Source: Bog-473 sp963717455 (GTDB lineage: Bacteria > Actinomycetota > Acidimicrobiia > Acidimicrobiales > RAAP-2). Taken from it: a stretch of 64,000 nucleotides of DNA. The position numbers and the translations under genes were made by a program. Positions 49,970 to 58,414 of the stretch are shown here, one piece after another. Within the stretch, counting starts at the first letter, position 1, and every line of letters starts with the position of its first letter. The notes beneath the pieces were generated by a model that ran no database searches, was not told the DNA's origin, and saw only the letters and a program-made list of their open reading frames with translations. The stretch is from contig OY970336.1 of NCBI GenBank assembly GCA_963717455.1, positions 3,658,001 through 3,722,000 on the forward strand, in the 5' to 3' direction.

Positions 49970-51202
49970 ATGAAACGTCGACAGTTCGGATCGGTGCGCA
50001 GGCTCCCCTCGGGGCGGTGGCAGGCCAGCTACTGGCACGTCGGCCGCCGGCACATCGCCGAGGTGACGCTGCTCACCAAGGCCGACGCCAACGCCTACCT
50101 GGCGCACGTGGAGACGCAGATCAGGCGGGGCAGCTGGATCGACCCGTGGGGCGGACACGTCGGGTTCGCCGAATGGGCCGAGGAGTGGGAGTCGACGATC
50201 GTCGACTTGCGGCCGTCGACCAAGGCCAGGGACGTCGGCTACCTGGAGCGCTACGTCCTCCCCCGCTTCGGGCCGCTCGAGCTCGGCAAGATCGACCACA
50301 TGATGGTGCGGACCTGGGTGGCCGAGCTGAGTGCCTCCGGTCTCGCCCCCTCGACGACGACCAAGGCGGCCCAGCTCCTGAGCAAGATCATGCGGGCGGC
50401 GGTGGAGGCCGGCTATCTCGCCAAGTCGCCGTGCGACGGCGTGCGGCTGCCCCGCATCGAGCGGGTGGAGATGCGCTTCCTCGATCCGAGCGAGGTCATG
50501 GCGCTGGCCGCCGCCATGGACCCGCGCTACCGCGCTGCCGTGCTCCTCGCCGCCTATGGCGGCCTGCGGGCGGGCGAGCTGTTCGGGCTGCGGGCCAAGC
50601 GGGTCGATCCCCTGCGACGGACCGTCACCATCGCCGAGACGGTGGTCGACGTCGGCGGCCACCCCTACTTCGGGCCGCCTAAGACCCGGGCCGGCCGCCG
50701 TACCGTCCCGCTCCCCCGCGTCGCCGCCGACCCGCTGGCCGAGCACCTGCGCACCTACGACCGCCAGCCCGACGACCTCGTCTTCACCGCACCGGGAGGC
50801 GGGCCTGTGCAGCTCAACGTTTGGCGGCAGCGCTTCTGGGCGCCGGCGGTGCGCGACGCCGGGCTGGCGCACCTGCGGCCGCACGACCTGCGGCACACCG
50901 CGGTGGCGTTATGGATGGCCGCCGGCGCCAACCCCAAGGAGGTGGCGGCGCGCGCCGGGCAACGTCGGTGAGCTTCACGCTCGACCGCTACGGGCACCTG
51001 TTGCCGGGCTCCGAGCAACGCCTCAACGACGCGCTCGACGCGTTGGCGGAGGGCGCGCAAACGACGGCTGAGGTCACGCGCGACGCCGACGAAACGACGA
51101 ACGTGCGCGAAAACACGATTTCGTTCGCGCACGTAGCGCGCACGCCGGAGGACCCTGACGAGAGTGTCAGCGACGCGCAAGCCTCTGACCAGGACGAATT
51201 TG
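49970..51202 (+). pseudogene. Tyrosine site-specific integrase with frameshift before the catalytic Tyr
   Basis: The first frame (to 50971) has an N-terminal arm-binding part (RRQFGSVRRLPSGRWQASYW), the core-binding domain and the catalytic domain: Arg in AAYGGLRAGELFGL and HxxR in LRPHDLRHTAVALWM. It then ends EVAARAGQRR. The next frame continues TSVSFTLDRYGHLLPGSEQR with the catalytic Tyr. The sequence GGGCAACGTCGG needs one extra C to restore AGHTSVSF, so a 1-base deletion near 50959 splits the gene. The second frame reads through the att repeat to a stop at 51526-51528. It lies next to the right att repeat, as in pSAM2-type elements. Confidence 0.85.
51121..51144. repeat. 24-bp repeat near right att
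   Basis: Exact match to 29720-29743. Just upstream, GTGCGCGAA (51102-51110) and TTCGCGCAC (51124-51132) form a 9-bp inverted repeat, so the site also sits in a hairpin within the 3' end of int. Confidence 0.6.
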
Positions 51203-51249
51203 GTGGGCGCTGCGGGACTCGAACCCACGACCTCAGCCGTGTGAATCCG
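51203..51249 (-). repeat. Right att-like repeat: 47-bp tRNA-Val(CAC) 3'-half
   Basis: Identical to 29574-29620. The tRNA 5' half (which would begin with a CAGCC-complement stem on this strand) does not follow on the right; instead non-tRNA sequence starts. The shared bases beyond the anticodon loop (TCCG) indicate that both copies have the element-type flank rather than the original tRNA. Confidence 0.8.
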
Positions 51250-51524
51250 AGCCAAGCACACGAACCAAAAGACAGCGGACGACGATCAACTGCCGTACTA
51301 GGAACCGGGACGACGGGCGAAGACTCCCGACGACACCTCACGACGGAATTCCTAGGACATTTTGTAGGACACGGCTCGTGCCTAGACCTCAGCCCGATAA
51401 CGGCTGAGCTTCTCCAGGTCGGAGGCCTGCTCGTCCTACGAGATCTGTCAGCGCCCTCCGAACTGAGCGCAGCCCGGATACGGCTGAGGTCAAGCGGGTC
51501 CGCGACTTGGGTTAGGGCTCACCG

Positions 51525-51731
51525 ATGATTCGATACCAGCCGTCAGGTTTCGATGCTCGCGAAAATGAGCGGTTGGTGAAAGCGATCCGGAAATTCCCGA
51601 CCCAAGACCGGCAGCGAACGGGGTCAGTGGCATCCATGACTCTCGCCCAGCCTGATCCGGAACCCTGGACCTCTACGGTTACTGACGATCCGAACGGAAT
51701 CCCCACTGTGACATTGAGAGGTTGCCCATGA
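51525..51731 (+). CDS. Small hypothetical protein, 68 aa (tentative)
   Basis: Reads MIRYQPSGFDARENERLVKA and ends PNGIPTVTLRGCP. Its stop overlaps the ATG of the next gene (ATGA at 51728-51731), which supports expression. No family recognised and no clear ribosome site. Confidence 0.35.
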   Translation: MIRYQPSGFDARENERLVKAIRKFPTQDRQRTGSVASMTLAQPDPEPWTSTVTDDPNGIPTVTLRGCP

Positions 51732-52306
51732 AGATCACGATCATTGGTACTGGCTTCATCGGCTCAACCCTAGGCAGAGCTCTTTCGGGAGCAGGACATC
51801 AGGTCACCTATGGATCTCGACATGCAGATGATGACGTCGTAATCGGCACGACTGCAAGTGTCTTGCCAATTGAAGAAGCACTACTCACAGCCGAGGTAGT
51901 CATTCTCGCCATACCAGGCGCCGCCGTTTCCAGCGTCACGAAAGACACCGGGAGTGCGATCGCCGGAAAGTTGGTGATCGACGCCACCAATCAACTGGGT
52001 GCCGCCATGGCAAACGCGAGAGCTTCCCTGCCGTCATCAGTGCGATATGCCAGGGCATTCAACACGCTCGGCGGCGAGAACATGGCTAACCCGATTTTCG
52101 CTGACGGAAGGGCCGACATGTTCTTTTCCGCACCAGAGGAGGACCGGTCAACAGTTGAAGAAGTGATTGAAGGCGTCGGCTTACGGCCGATCTATGTTGG
52201 AGAAGACCAGGAGGAGATAGTCGATTCCCTGTTCCAGCTGTGGATCGCTCTGGCAATGAAGCAAGGGCGAGGTAGGCGGCTTGCCTTTCGGCTGCTTGAA
52301 GGTTGA
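51728..52306 (+). CDS. NADPH/F420-type NAD(P)-binding reductase, 192 aa
   Basis: Rossmann-fold protein of the F420H2:NADP+ oxidoreductase (Fno) / pyrroline-5-carboxylate-reductase-like group. N-terminal dinucleotide motif MKITIIGTGFIGSTLGRALS, a basic residue after the second strand (YGSRHADDD) favouring NADPH, then VVILAIPGAAVSS, KLVIDATNQLG and YARAFNTLGGENMANPIF. F420 linkage fits the actinobacterial setting but the acceptor is not proven by sequence. Gene complete. Confidence 0.8.
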   Translation: MKITIIGTGFIGSTLGRALSGAGHQVTYGSRHADDDVVIGTTASVLPIEEALLTAEVVILAIPGAAVSSVTKDTGSAIAGKLVIDATNQLGAAMANARASLPSSVRYARAFNTLGGENMANPIFADGRADMFFSAPEEDRSTVEEVIEGVGLRPIYVGEDQEEIVDSLFQLWIALAMKQGRGRRLAFRLLEG

Positions 52307-52637
52307 AGGTCGCCTCCAAGCCGGCAGCGAACTGGGGCATTTAGCGTTGGTTCCGGGCATCCACTGATTTGGCGGAAGCCCTTCGTAGGGTGCGTCGGGT
52401 CGGTTCTTCTGGCTTGACTGAAGTGGGGTCGGAGCGAGCGACAGCTCGACTCCATAACGGTGATCGTCGACCAGACGAGCCTTCCGACGCACGTGCATCC
52501 CTTTTCTGGAACTCGGGCCCGATCAATGGAGTCGGACCCCTGCTTCTCGAATGTCTGGATGGTCACACCCCTGCGGAACGTGCAGCGGTCGAAGACGGAG
52601 AGCCGACTGATCAGCCGTCGAGCGAAAGGACCACGCC
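52307..52637. other. Intergenic, no gene seen
   Basis: No protein-like frame. It probably includes the left end of the broken IS110 element. Confidence 0.35.
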
Positions 52638-53200
52638 ATGAGTGAAGTGGGGTTGGGCATCGACGCCTGTCGAGCTGACCACCGGGCCAGCCTGGCCGAC
52701 GAGCGAGGTGAGTTCATCTGGTCGTCGTGGAAGTTCCGCACGACGACGACTGACCTCGAACGGTTGTGGGCGAAGATCCCCGAGGGTGCTTCGGTGACCG
52801 TTATCCTCGAGCCCACCCGCAACGCCTGGGTGCCCCTGTCGGCCTGGCTCCAAGCACGTGGCGCCACGGTGATCTTGGTGCCACCCGAGCAGTCGTCGGA
52901 GTTCATAGAGCCCTCCCTTGCGCCAACAGGCGGCGATGCGGGTGATGAGGACGGCGGAGACGGAACAGAGGGCCGAGTTGTGGTGTTTGCCTTCGACCAT
53001 GACGAGTCGGTAGTAGCGCTGCGCGAGTGTCGGGTCGATGTGCCGGGCGTGATCGGCGGCCATGTAGAGCGCCTGGCGCAGGCCGGCGTCTCCGGCCTTG
53101 GTGATGCCCTTGTGCCCCGCCACCAGTCCGAACTGGTCGATCTTGGGCACGAACCCGGTGAAGGAGCGCACCCCGGCCAGGTTGGCGAAGCGACACTCAG
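52638..53200 (+). pseudogene. IS110-family transposase broken by an internal inversion
   Basis: The + strand from 52638 encodes the N-terminal domain (VGLGIDACRADHRASLADER with the first Asp, VTVILEPTRNAWVPLSAWLQ, VILVPPEQSSE). From about 52915 to 53200 the homology switches to the minus strand, which encodes the Transposase_20 domain (FANLAGVRSFTGFVPKIDQF, ITKAGDAGLRQALYMAADHA). The middle part is missing. Thus the N- and C-terminal domains face each other, implying inversion with deletion. Not functional. Confidence 0.75.
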
Positions 53201-53366
53201 CCTGCTGGTCGGTGCCATCACCATCGCCCGAGCCGTCGACGACCCCGAACTGTCCGACCAGATACTGACCGGCGCCGCCACTGCCCTCAAGGAACGCATC
53301 CCGACAAATGGGTCGGATCGACGACCGGCCACGAAGCCCGCCGCAAAGAGAACTCGCCCCTCGTGA
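53193..53366 (+). pseudogene. TetR-family regulator, C-terminal fragment
   Basis: Reads LLVGAITIARAVDDPELSDQ and ILTGAATALKERI, the typical last helices of TetR-type repressors. The DNA-binding domain is missing; the fragment begins exactly where the inverted IS110 piece ends, so the IS event truncated the regulator. Confidence 0.55.
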
Positions 53367-53676
53367 TAGCCATTTCGGCTGCGCCCACTCTCCCAGAATG
53401 ACGCTCAGCACATCGGCTCCGGCGCGTCCCGAAACACGCCGGCTGGCGGGCGATATTCTCCATTGGGCTCGGGCCCGTTGAGAGCCCGGCGGCCGTGGCG
53501 AGCACCGATCCGGGTGGCAGGGTCGGCCCTCCGACACGTTGAACGGGCCGTCGTCCTGGGTGAACTCGCGGGGCATCCGCCAGCCCCGATGCCAAGGCTG
53601 CTTTATGCCGAGTGCCACCTGTGCGGCACCTCCCGGCGCCGTCCGCAGGGTTGCGAGCCCCGACGTTCTCGGCCGG

Positions 53677-54936
53677 TCAGTGGGGGACGACGAGTTGCAG
53701 GGCGAGTACGACGCGAGTGAGTTCGAGGCGGGAGCTCACACCAAGCTTCTTGAAGATCGATCGAAGGTGAGAGTCCACCGTGTAAGCGGAAATAAACAGT
53801 CGCTCTGCTATTTGCTTGTTCGTGAATCCGTCTACGACCAACTCCGCCACACCTTGCTCGGCCCTCGTCAAGCCCGTCCGTTGCGGCCTAGGGCCGATCG
53901 TAGAGTCAACCAACCCAACCTCGAGGTCTGCCGCTGCTCGGAGTTCCAACATGATCCCGATCGGATCTCCGCCGTCGAGCACTTTCTCGCAACGAATGAA
54001 CAGGTGTCGACCGGTTCTCAGGGTGATCTCTTGAAATCCCAGTCGGCCTTCCGACACTATCCGTTGCGCATCGTCTCGAAGGAGCTCCTCGTCTGCGTGG
54101 TCCACGAACCGGCTTGCGGCCGCGTTCGAGAGCATCGATCTCGGGCCCACGAAGACGACGGGTCCCCGGACGCTGCGTTGCTTGCGGAGGAACTTCTGCA
54201 ACACCAGCTTCTCTCGTACGTTCGATTCGTCGATGAGACGCTGCTCGATCATTCGGGCCACACGAAGAGCCGTCAGCAACATGAGCGGATGCGCATCTGG
54301 AGCCGGACAGGTCAGGTCTACGACGCCGAGTACCCGGCCGCTTTTGGGATCCAGAACAGGCGCACCTGCGCACGCGAAACCGGTGAAGACATCCGAGAAG
54401 TGCTCGGAACCTTCGACCAGGAAAGACTTGCCTTCAGCGATTGCCGAGCCGACGCCGTTCGTACCGACCGACTCTTCCGCGAAGACGAAGCCGGGGGCGA
54501 ATTCGAGGCGGTCGAGAGGCGCGGTCAAGGCCCGGTCTGTCTCACGGCGATCGAGCACCTGGGCATGGTTGTCAGCGACAACCACGGTCATCTTCACCGT
54601 GCCCAGGTCGTTCACGAGCTCGTCTACCACCGGTCGTGACACCCGAAGGAGGAGAGCTTCAGGGTCGACCTCGTCGATCCAAGGGACGTGATGATGCTGC
54701 GGATCCAAGCCAGCGTCGTTGGATCTCCGCCATGAGATACTGATCTCCTCTCGAGGAGAAGATCGCAACCCGCGCGATTCCACCAGGTCTGATAACGGTC
54801 GGGTCAGGCGGGAAGAGTCAACATCAGGCACTGGAGTGTCCTGGCCGACTGCCCACCGCAACAGGGTATCGCAACCCAGGTGGGCGTTGCCTGGTGTCAC
54901 ACGACTCCGGCCGAGGCTCCACTTGATGGCGAGCAA
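53677..54936 (-). CDS. GAF-domain LuxR-type transcriptional regulator, 419 aa
   Basis: N-terminal sensor like that of AcoR/NifA-type activators: ISISWRRSNDAGLDPQHHHV, the GAF region EESVGTNGVGSAIAEGKSFL, HFSDVFTGFACAGAPVLDPK and VLGVVDLTCPAPDAHPLML. A PAS-like segment (FVGPRSMLSNAAASRFVDHA) and a C-terminal LuxR helix-turn-helix (LTRAEQGVAELVVDGFTNKQ, RLFISAYTVDSHLRSIFKKL) follow. Sigma-54 activator AAA+ is absent, so it works as a LuxR-type regulator. The true start may lie inside the first 60 residues, which are not conserved-looking. Target unknown. Confidence 0.85.
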   Translation of the reverse strand: MLAIKWSLGRSRVTPGNAHLGCDTLLRWAVGQDTPVPDVDSSRLTRPLSDLVESRGLRSSPREEISISWRRSNDAGLDPQHHHVPWIDEVDPEALLLRVSRPVVDELVNDLGTVKMTVVVADNHAQVLDRRETDRALTAPLDRLEFAPGFVFAEESVGTNGVGSAIAEGKSFLVEGSEHFSDVFTGFACAGAPVLDPKSGRVLGVVDLTCPAPDAHPLMLLTALRVARMIEQRLIDESNVREKLVLQKFLRKQRSVRGPVVFVGPRSMLSNAAASRFVDHADEELLRDDAQRIVSEGRLGFQEITLRTGRHLFIRCEKVLDGGDPIGIMLELRAAADLEVGLVDSTIGPRPQRTGLTRAEQGVAELVVDGFTNKQIAERLFISAYTVDSHLRSIFKKLGVSSRLELTRVVLALQLVVPH

Positions 54937-55442
54937 TCAGCGTATTGCCCGGCGTGTAGCTCATTAGGATGACACCAAAGGACATCACTTAGCCTCGGCA
55001 CAATCGACCTGATGGCCGCCGGGACGCTCGGGAGTCCACCAGTGCGATAGTACCGGTTTGCCCGGTCGCGCCGGGCGAGGGGTTTGCGGCGAAGTGGAGT
55101 CGGTCGCCCTCTCGAGTTTGGCCGATGACAACTCTCCCTCGAGATCACGTCGTGGTCCGTCTGGCGGACCCCTGGCGTACTCAGCCTCTACCACTCGGTC
55201 GGACGCCTACCCGAATACCGCGAGCGCGGGATATGCACCCTGACCGGACAGGCGCATATTGAAGGAAATGCACTGTCAGGCGCAGTGCAGCGACCGAGAC
55301 CAGAGAGGATCCATGTTCTCGCTCATTGTCGACGGCTTCGAGCGGCATGGCGGCTTCCCTTGACAGTTAAGTCCTAGCGCGACGCAGCGCTCGGCACGCC
55401 GTACCAACCATGGTGCGGTCAAATCAAAAGGAGAAAATCAAA
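54937..55442. other. Intergenic, no gene seen
   Basis: About 500 bases without a protein-like frame; contains the divergent control region between the GAF-LuxR gene and the DUF998 operon. A ribosome site AAAAGGAGA precedes 55443. Confidence 0.4.
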
Positions 55443-56228
55443 ATGGCCATCGGACATTCGGACGTGCTCAGCCCCGCGTCCAGCATTCAGTCGACCGGCC
55501 CACCCCGGCAGCCGGCAGGCATCCGGCACGGGGCGCGGGCGGGCATCGCGGCCCAGGTGCTCTTCGTGGGGAGCTGGCTCGCCGCCGCTTCCTGGCAGGG
55601 ACCCAGCTACAGCGTCTTGAAGCATTCAATTAGCGAGATGTACGCGGTCACCGCGCCGCACGCGATGTTCCTGCTGATCGTCTTCACGATCTGCGGCGCC
55701 GCGACGATCTGGTTCACGCTCCGCTCGGTGTGGCCCGCTCTGCGCCCCGGCGGCTGGGCCGCCACCGTGGGTGCGGCCCTGCTCGCCCTGTCCGTTGCCG
55801 GCCTTGGCAACTTGCTGACCCCCTACGAACGCGTGGCCTGCCGACTGGCCGACCCGGGGTGCACCACGGCCAGGATGGTCTCGAACTCCGGTGGGAAACT
55901 GGATAACGCTCTCACCACGATCGGCGTGCTGCTGCTCGTGGCGGCGGGCTTCTTCCTCGCCCACGCCATGCGGCGCGTGCCCGGCTGGCAGGCATGGGCC
56001 CGGCCAGCCCGCTGGACAGCGGTCCTGATCTTCGCCCTCACCATCGCCGACATCGCGGATTCCGGGCTGAGCGGCCTGCTCGAGCGCCTCATCGGCGCCA
56101 CCGCCGCCGCTGCGATCGCGGCCCTCGCCGTCGGCATCCTGCGGCGATCCCGGAACATGGGCGCTCCCGGCCCGGGCCACACCCTGACCGCGCCACCTCA
56201 GCAACCATCGTCGGCGGTGACGCAATGA
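55443..56228 (+). CDS. DUF998 family membrane protein, 261 aa
   Basis: Integral membrane protein with six helices: GIAAQVLFVGSWLAAASWQG, PHAMFLLIVFTICGAATIWF, WAATVGAALLALSVAGLGNL, LTTIGVLLLVAAGFFLAHAM, WTAVLIFALTIADIADSGL and AAAIAALAVGILRRS. The spacing, the loop GPSYSVLKHSISEMYAVTAP and the late GLSGLLERLIG match DUF998. Function unknown. The stop overlaps the next ATG (ATGA at 56225-56228), so the two are coupled. Confidence 0.8.
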   Translation: MAIGHSDVLSPASSIQSTGPPRQPAGIRHGARAGIAAQVLFVGSWLAAASWQGPSYSVLKHSISEMYAVTAPHAMFLLIVFTICGAATIWFTLRSVWPALRPGGWAATVGAALLALSVAGLGNLLTPYERVACRLADPGCTTARMVSNSGGKLDNALTTIGVLLLVAAGFFLAHAMRRVPGWQAWARPARWTAVLIFALTIADIADSGLSGLLERLIGATAAAAIAALAVGILRRSRNMGAPGPGHTLTAPPQQPSSAVTQ

Positions 56229-56980
56229 GAGCCGTCGCGCCTGGGCGAACCACCTCAGCAGACCGGACCCTCGGGCGGGGGGTCACGGCCGGGCCGCCGC
56301 CAGCGGGCCGGACTCCGGCCAGGATCGTCTCGGTAGTCATCAGCGCGTTCCTGGTGCTCTGCTCGCTCGGGCTGCTGGGCGCGGGCGGCACCGCCTTGTG
56401 GGCACAAACGGCCAAGGGGCCAGGCGGCTACCTGAACCTTGGCACCAGGACGTTCTCCACGGACGGTTACGCCCTCGCGAGTGGCAAGGCCGAATTGCAG
56501 AGGACCACCGGCGGCTGGAACTGGGCACCGGCGCTGTTCGGCACGGTGCGGCTGCGCGTCACGCCGGCTCGTGGCACCGCTCCGGTGTTCCTCGGGATCG
56601 CGCCTGCCGCGGCAGCGGCGCACTACCTGGCAGGAGTCAGCTACTCGGTCACGCGCATCACCGCCACCAGGCCCGTCTATTCGGCGCACAGCGGCGGCCC
56701 GCCCGCGGTCCCGCCCGGCCGCGCCGGGATCTGGACAGCGCGTGCTACCGGGCCGGGCCCTCAGACGCTGACCTGGCCGGTCAAGAGCGGTACCTGGACG
56801 GTGGTCGCGATGAACGCCAACGGGTCACGGCCGGTCAGCGTGCGCGTGACCGCCGCCGCCACTCTGCCGGCGCTGCCGTGGCTGGCCTTCGGCCTTCTGG
56901 CCGGCGGCTTCCTGGTCGCCGTCAGCGCCACACTGATCGTGGTCCCGCGCCGCCGAATGTCGAGGTCGAGCGAGCGGTGA
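56225..56980 (+). CDS. Membrane-anchored extracytoplasmic hypothetical protein, 251 aa
   Basis: Has two membrane segments, IVSVVISAFLVLCSLGLLGA near residue 40 and LPWLAFGLLAGGFLVAVSAT near the C-terminus, with a beta-rich exposed domain between (GYLNLGTRTFSTDGYALASG, TLTWPVKSGTWTVVAMNANG). This layout is seen in actinobacterial proteins of unknown role. It is coupled to the DUF998 gene upstream. Confidence 0.7.
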   Translation: MRAVAPGRTTSADRTLGRGVTAGPPPAGRTPARIVSVVISAFLVLCSLGLLGAGGTALWAQTAKGPGGYLNLGTRTFSTDGYALASGKAELQRTTGGWNWAPALFGTVRLRVTPARGTAPVFLGIAPAAAAAHYLAGVSYSVTRITATRPVYSAHSGGPPAVPPGRAGIWTARATGPGPQTLTWPVKSGTWTVVAMNANGSRPVSVRVTAAATLPALPWLAFGLLAGGFLVAVSATLIVVPRRRMSRSSER

Positions 56981-57154
56981 CCTCAGCGTGCTCAGAGATA
57001 TACCTCACTCGGACCACAAACCGGCCAGCATCGGTCAGCTTGCCACCGTACGGCGATCCGAACGCCGAATACTTCGCCCCTCCGGGTCTGGCGACCACGG
57101 CAGTTACAACTGAATGCGCTGCTGATCTGTACATCAAGGTGGCGGACCGTCGCC

Positions 57155-57423
57155 TCAATGGGCGGCCTCATCGTGGACCTCATTCAGCATCCGCCCGCGT
57201 TCAGGTAGTCCGGTGTCTCTTTGACCACGTGCCCCGTAGTGGATCGAAGGCGCTCGAGTACTTCGTCGCGTCTGTTCACTCAGCCAGTCGGGGACGACTG
57301 AGTTCCAGGTCTTAGCGTCAGGAACGATCGTGATCGAAGGATCGACACCCCAGGCTCCGTCAAAGACACAACCCCGACCGCCTTCCCAGTAGATGACCTG
57401 CTCCTTCCAGCGGAACTCAACCC
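57155..57423 (-). pseudogene. Fragment of unknown protein, C-terminal part
   Basis: Minus-strand frame reads VEFRWKEQVIYWEGGRGCVF, DGAWGVDPSITIVPDAKTWN and ends LNEVHDEAAH. Composition is protein-like, but the sequence further upstream in frame, which lies opposite the SDR remnant, is not. Looks like a truncated gene abutting the SDR fragment at about 57420-57500. Confidence 0.4.
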
Positions 57424-57496
57424 GCCACGACTTGGCTAGGTGGTCGACTCGCTCAACGTGGGCGGCGGGGACACTGTGCAGACCGGTCCTAGAGCG

Positions 57497-58219
57497 GCCA
57501 TTAACGGATCCCTCGACACGCTGGTCATGAACGCTGGTGTCATTGGCCCGCAGTCGATGGGCTTGACCGCTGACGGGGTCACCAACGTGTTTGCGACGAA
57601 CGTCCTTGGCCACGTCGTCCTCCTCGAAGGGCTCCTGGCCGATGACCGGCTTGGCGAGGTTGCGGTCCTCGCCGGAAGTGAAGCAGCCCGGGGACTTCCG
57701 AAGTTGCGCATGAAACGGCCGTCCTTTGTCTCAACCTCAGCCGATGAACTCGCCACTGTCATCGACGGTAGCTACTTCGCCGGCAAAAAAGCTGACTTCA
57801 ACCTGGCCTTCGGGCAGGCCAAGTACATCGGGGCCCTATGGATGGCCTACCTGGCCCGCCAATACCCCGACCGCCGCTTCATCACCGTGAGCCCCGGCGC
57901 CACCACCGGCACCCAAGCCTCCAACGGCGTTGCCCTACCCCTGCGTGTAGCGGCCAAGTACATCATGCCCGCCCTAGGGATCTCACACAAACTTGAGGAT
58001 GGCGCAAAGCGACTGGGCGACGGTGTCACCGACCCGACCCTGTCGAGCGGCGTGTTCTACGCCAGCGCGGCCAACACGCTTAAAGGTCCCTTGGTCAACC
58101 AAGCAGACATCCTCCCCGACCTGGCCAACCCGTCGTTTCAGGACAACGCCAACGAGGCCATCCACCGCTTCATCACCAAACGTCGTTCTGAGCCTCGCCG
58201 ATTGGAGTCCGATCGCTAA
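57497..58219 (+). pseudogene. Short-chain dehydrogenase/reductase, 5'-truncated
   Basis: Begins inside the fold at SLDTLVMNAGVIGPQSMGLT (NAG motif) with VTNVFATNVLGHVVLLEGLL. The active region is FAGKKADFNLAFGQAKYIGA and FITVSPGATTGTQASNGVAL. The N-terminal TGxxxGxG cofactor motif is missing, so NAD(P) binding is lost. The open frame can start at 57440 but its first 20 residues are unrelated. Likely a recombination scar with the preceding fragment. Confidence 0.6.
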
Positions 58220-58414
58220 GCGGATCTCTCGCCTTCGTCATCCACAACGCTGAGCTCAGCGAGCCGAGCGTGGGTGAAGAGCCAGTTTCGTCGCTCGCAT
58301 GGACTACCCGGACACTCGTCTTCCGGCGATCTCGGACACCAGGATGGGTATCCCCAAGGTGCCTGCTTCGTTCCGGGCGGGTTAGCTGGTCGTTAGCACC
58401 CGACCCAAATACCC

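Noticed and set aside
51527..51724. Continuation of integrase through att as a functional fusion
   Set aside because: The frame runs by chance through the att repeat to 51528; the catalytic domain already ends before att.
54940..54985. tRNA-like sequence GGCGTGTAGCTCATTAGGATG
   Set aside because: Resembles a D-arm, but no acceptor, anticodon or T-arm with matching stems follows.
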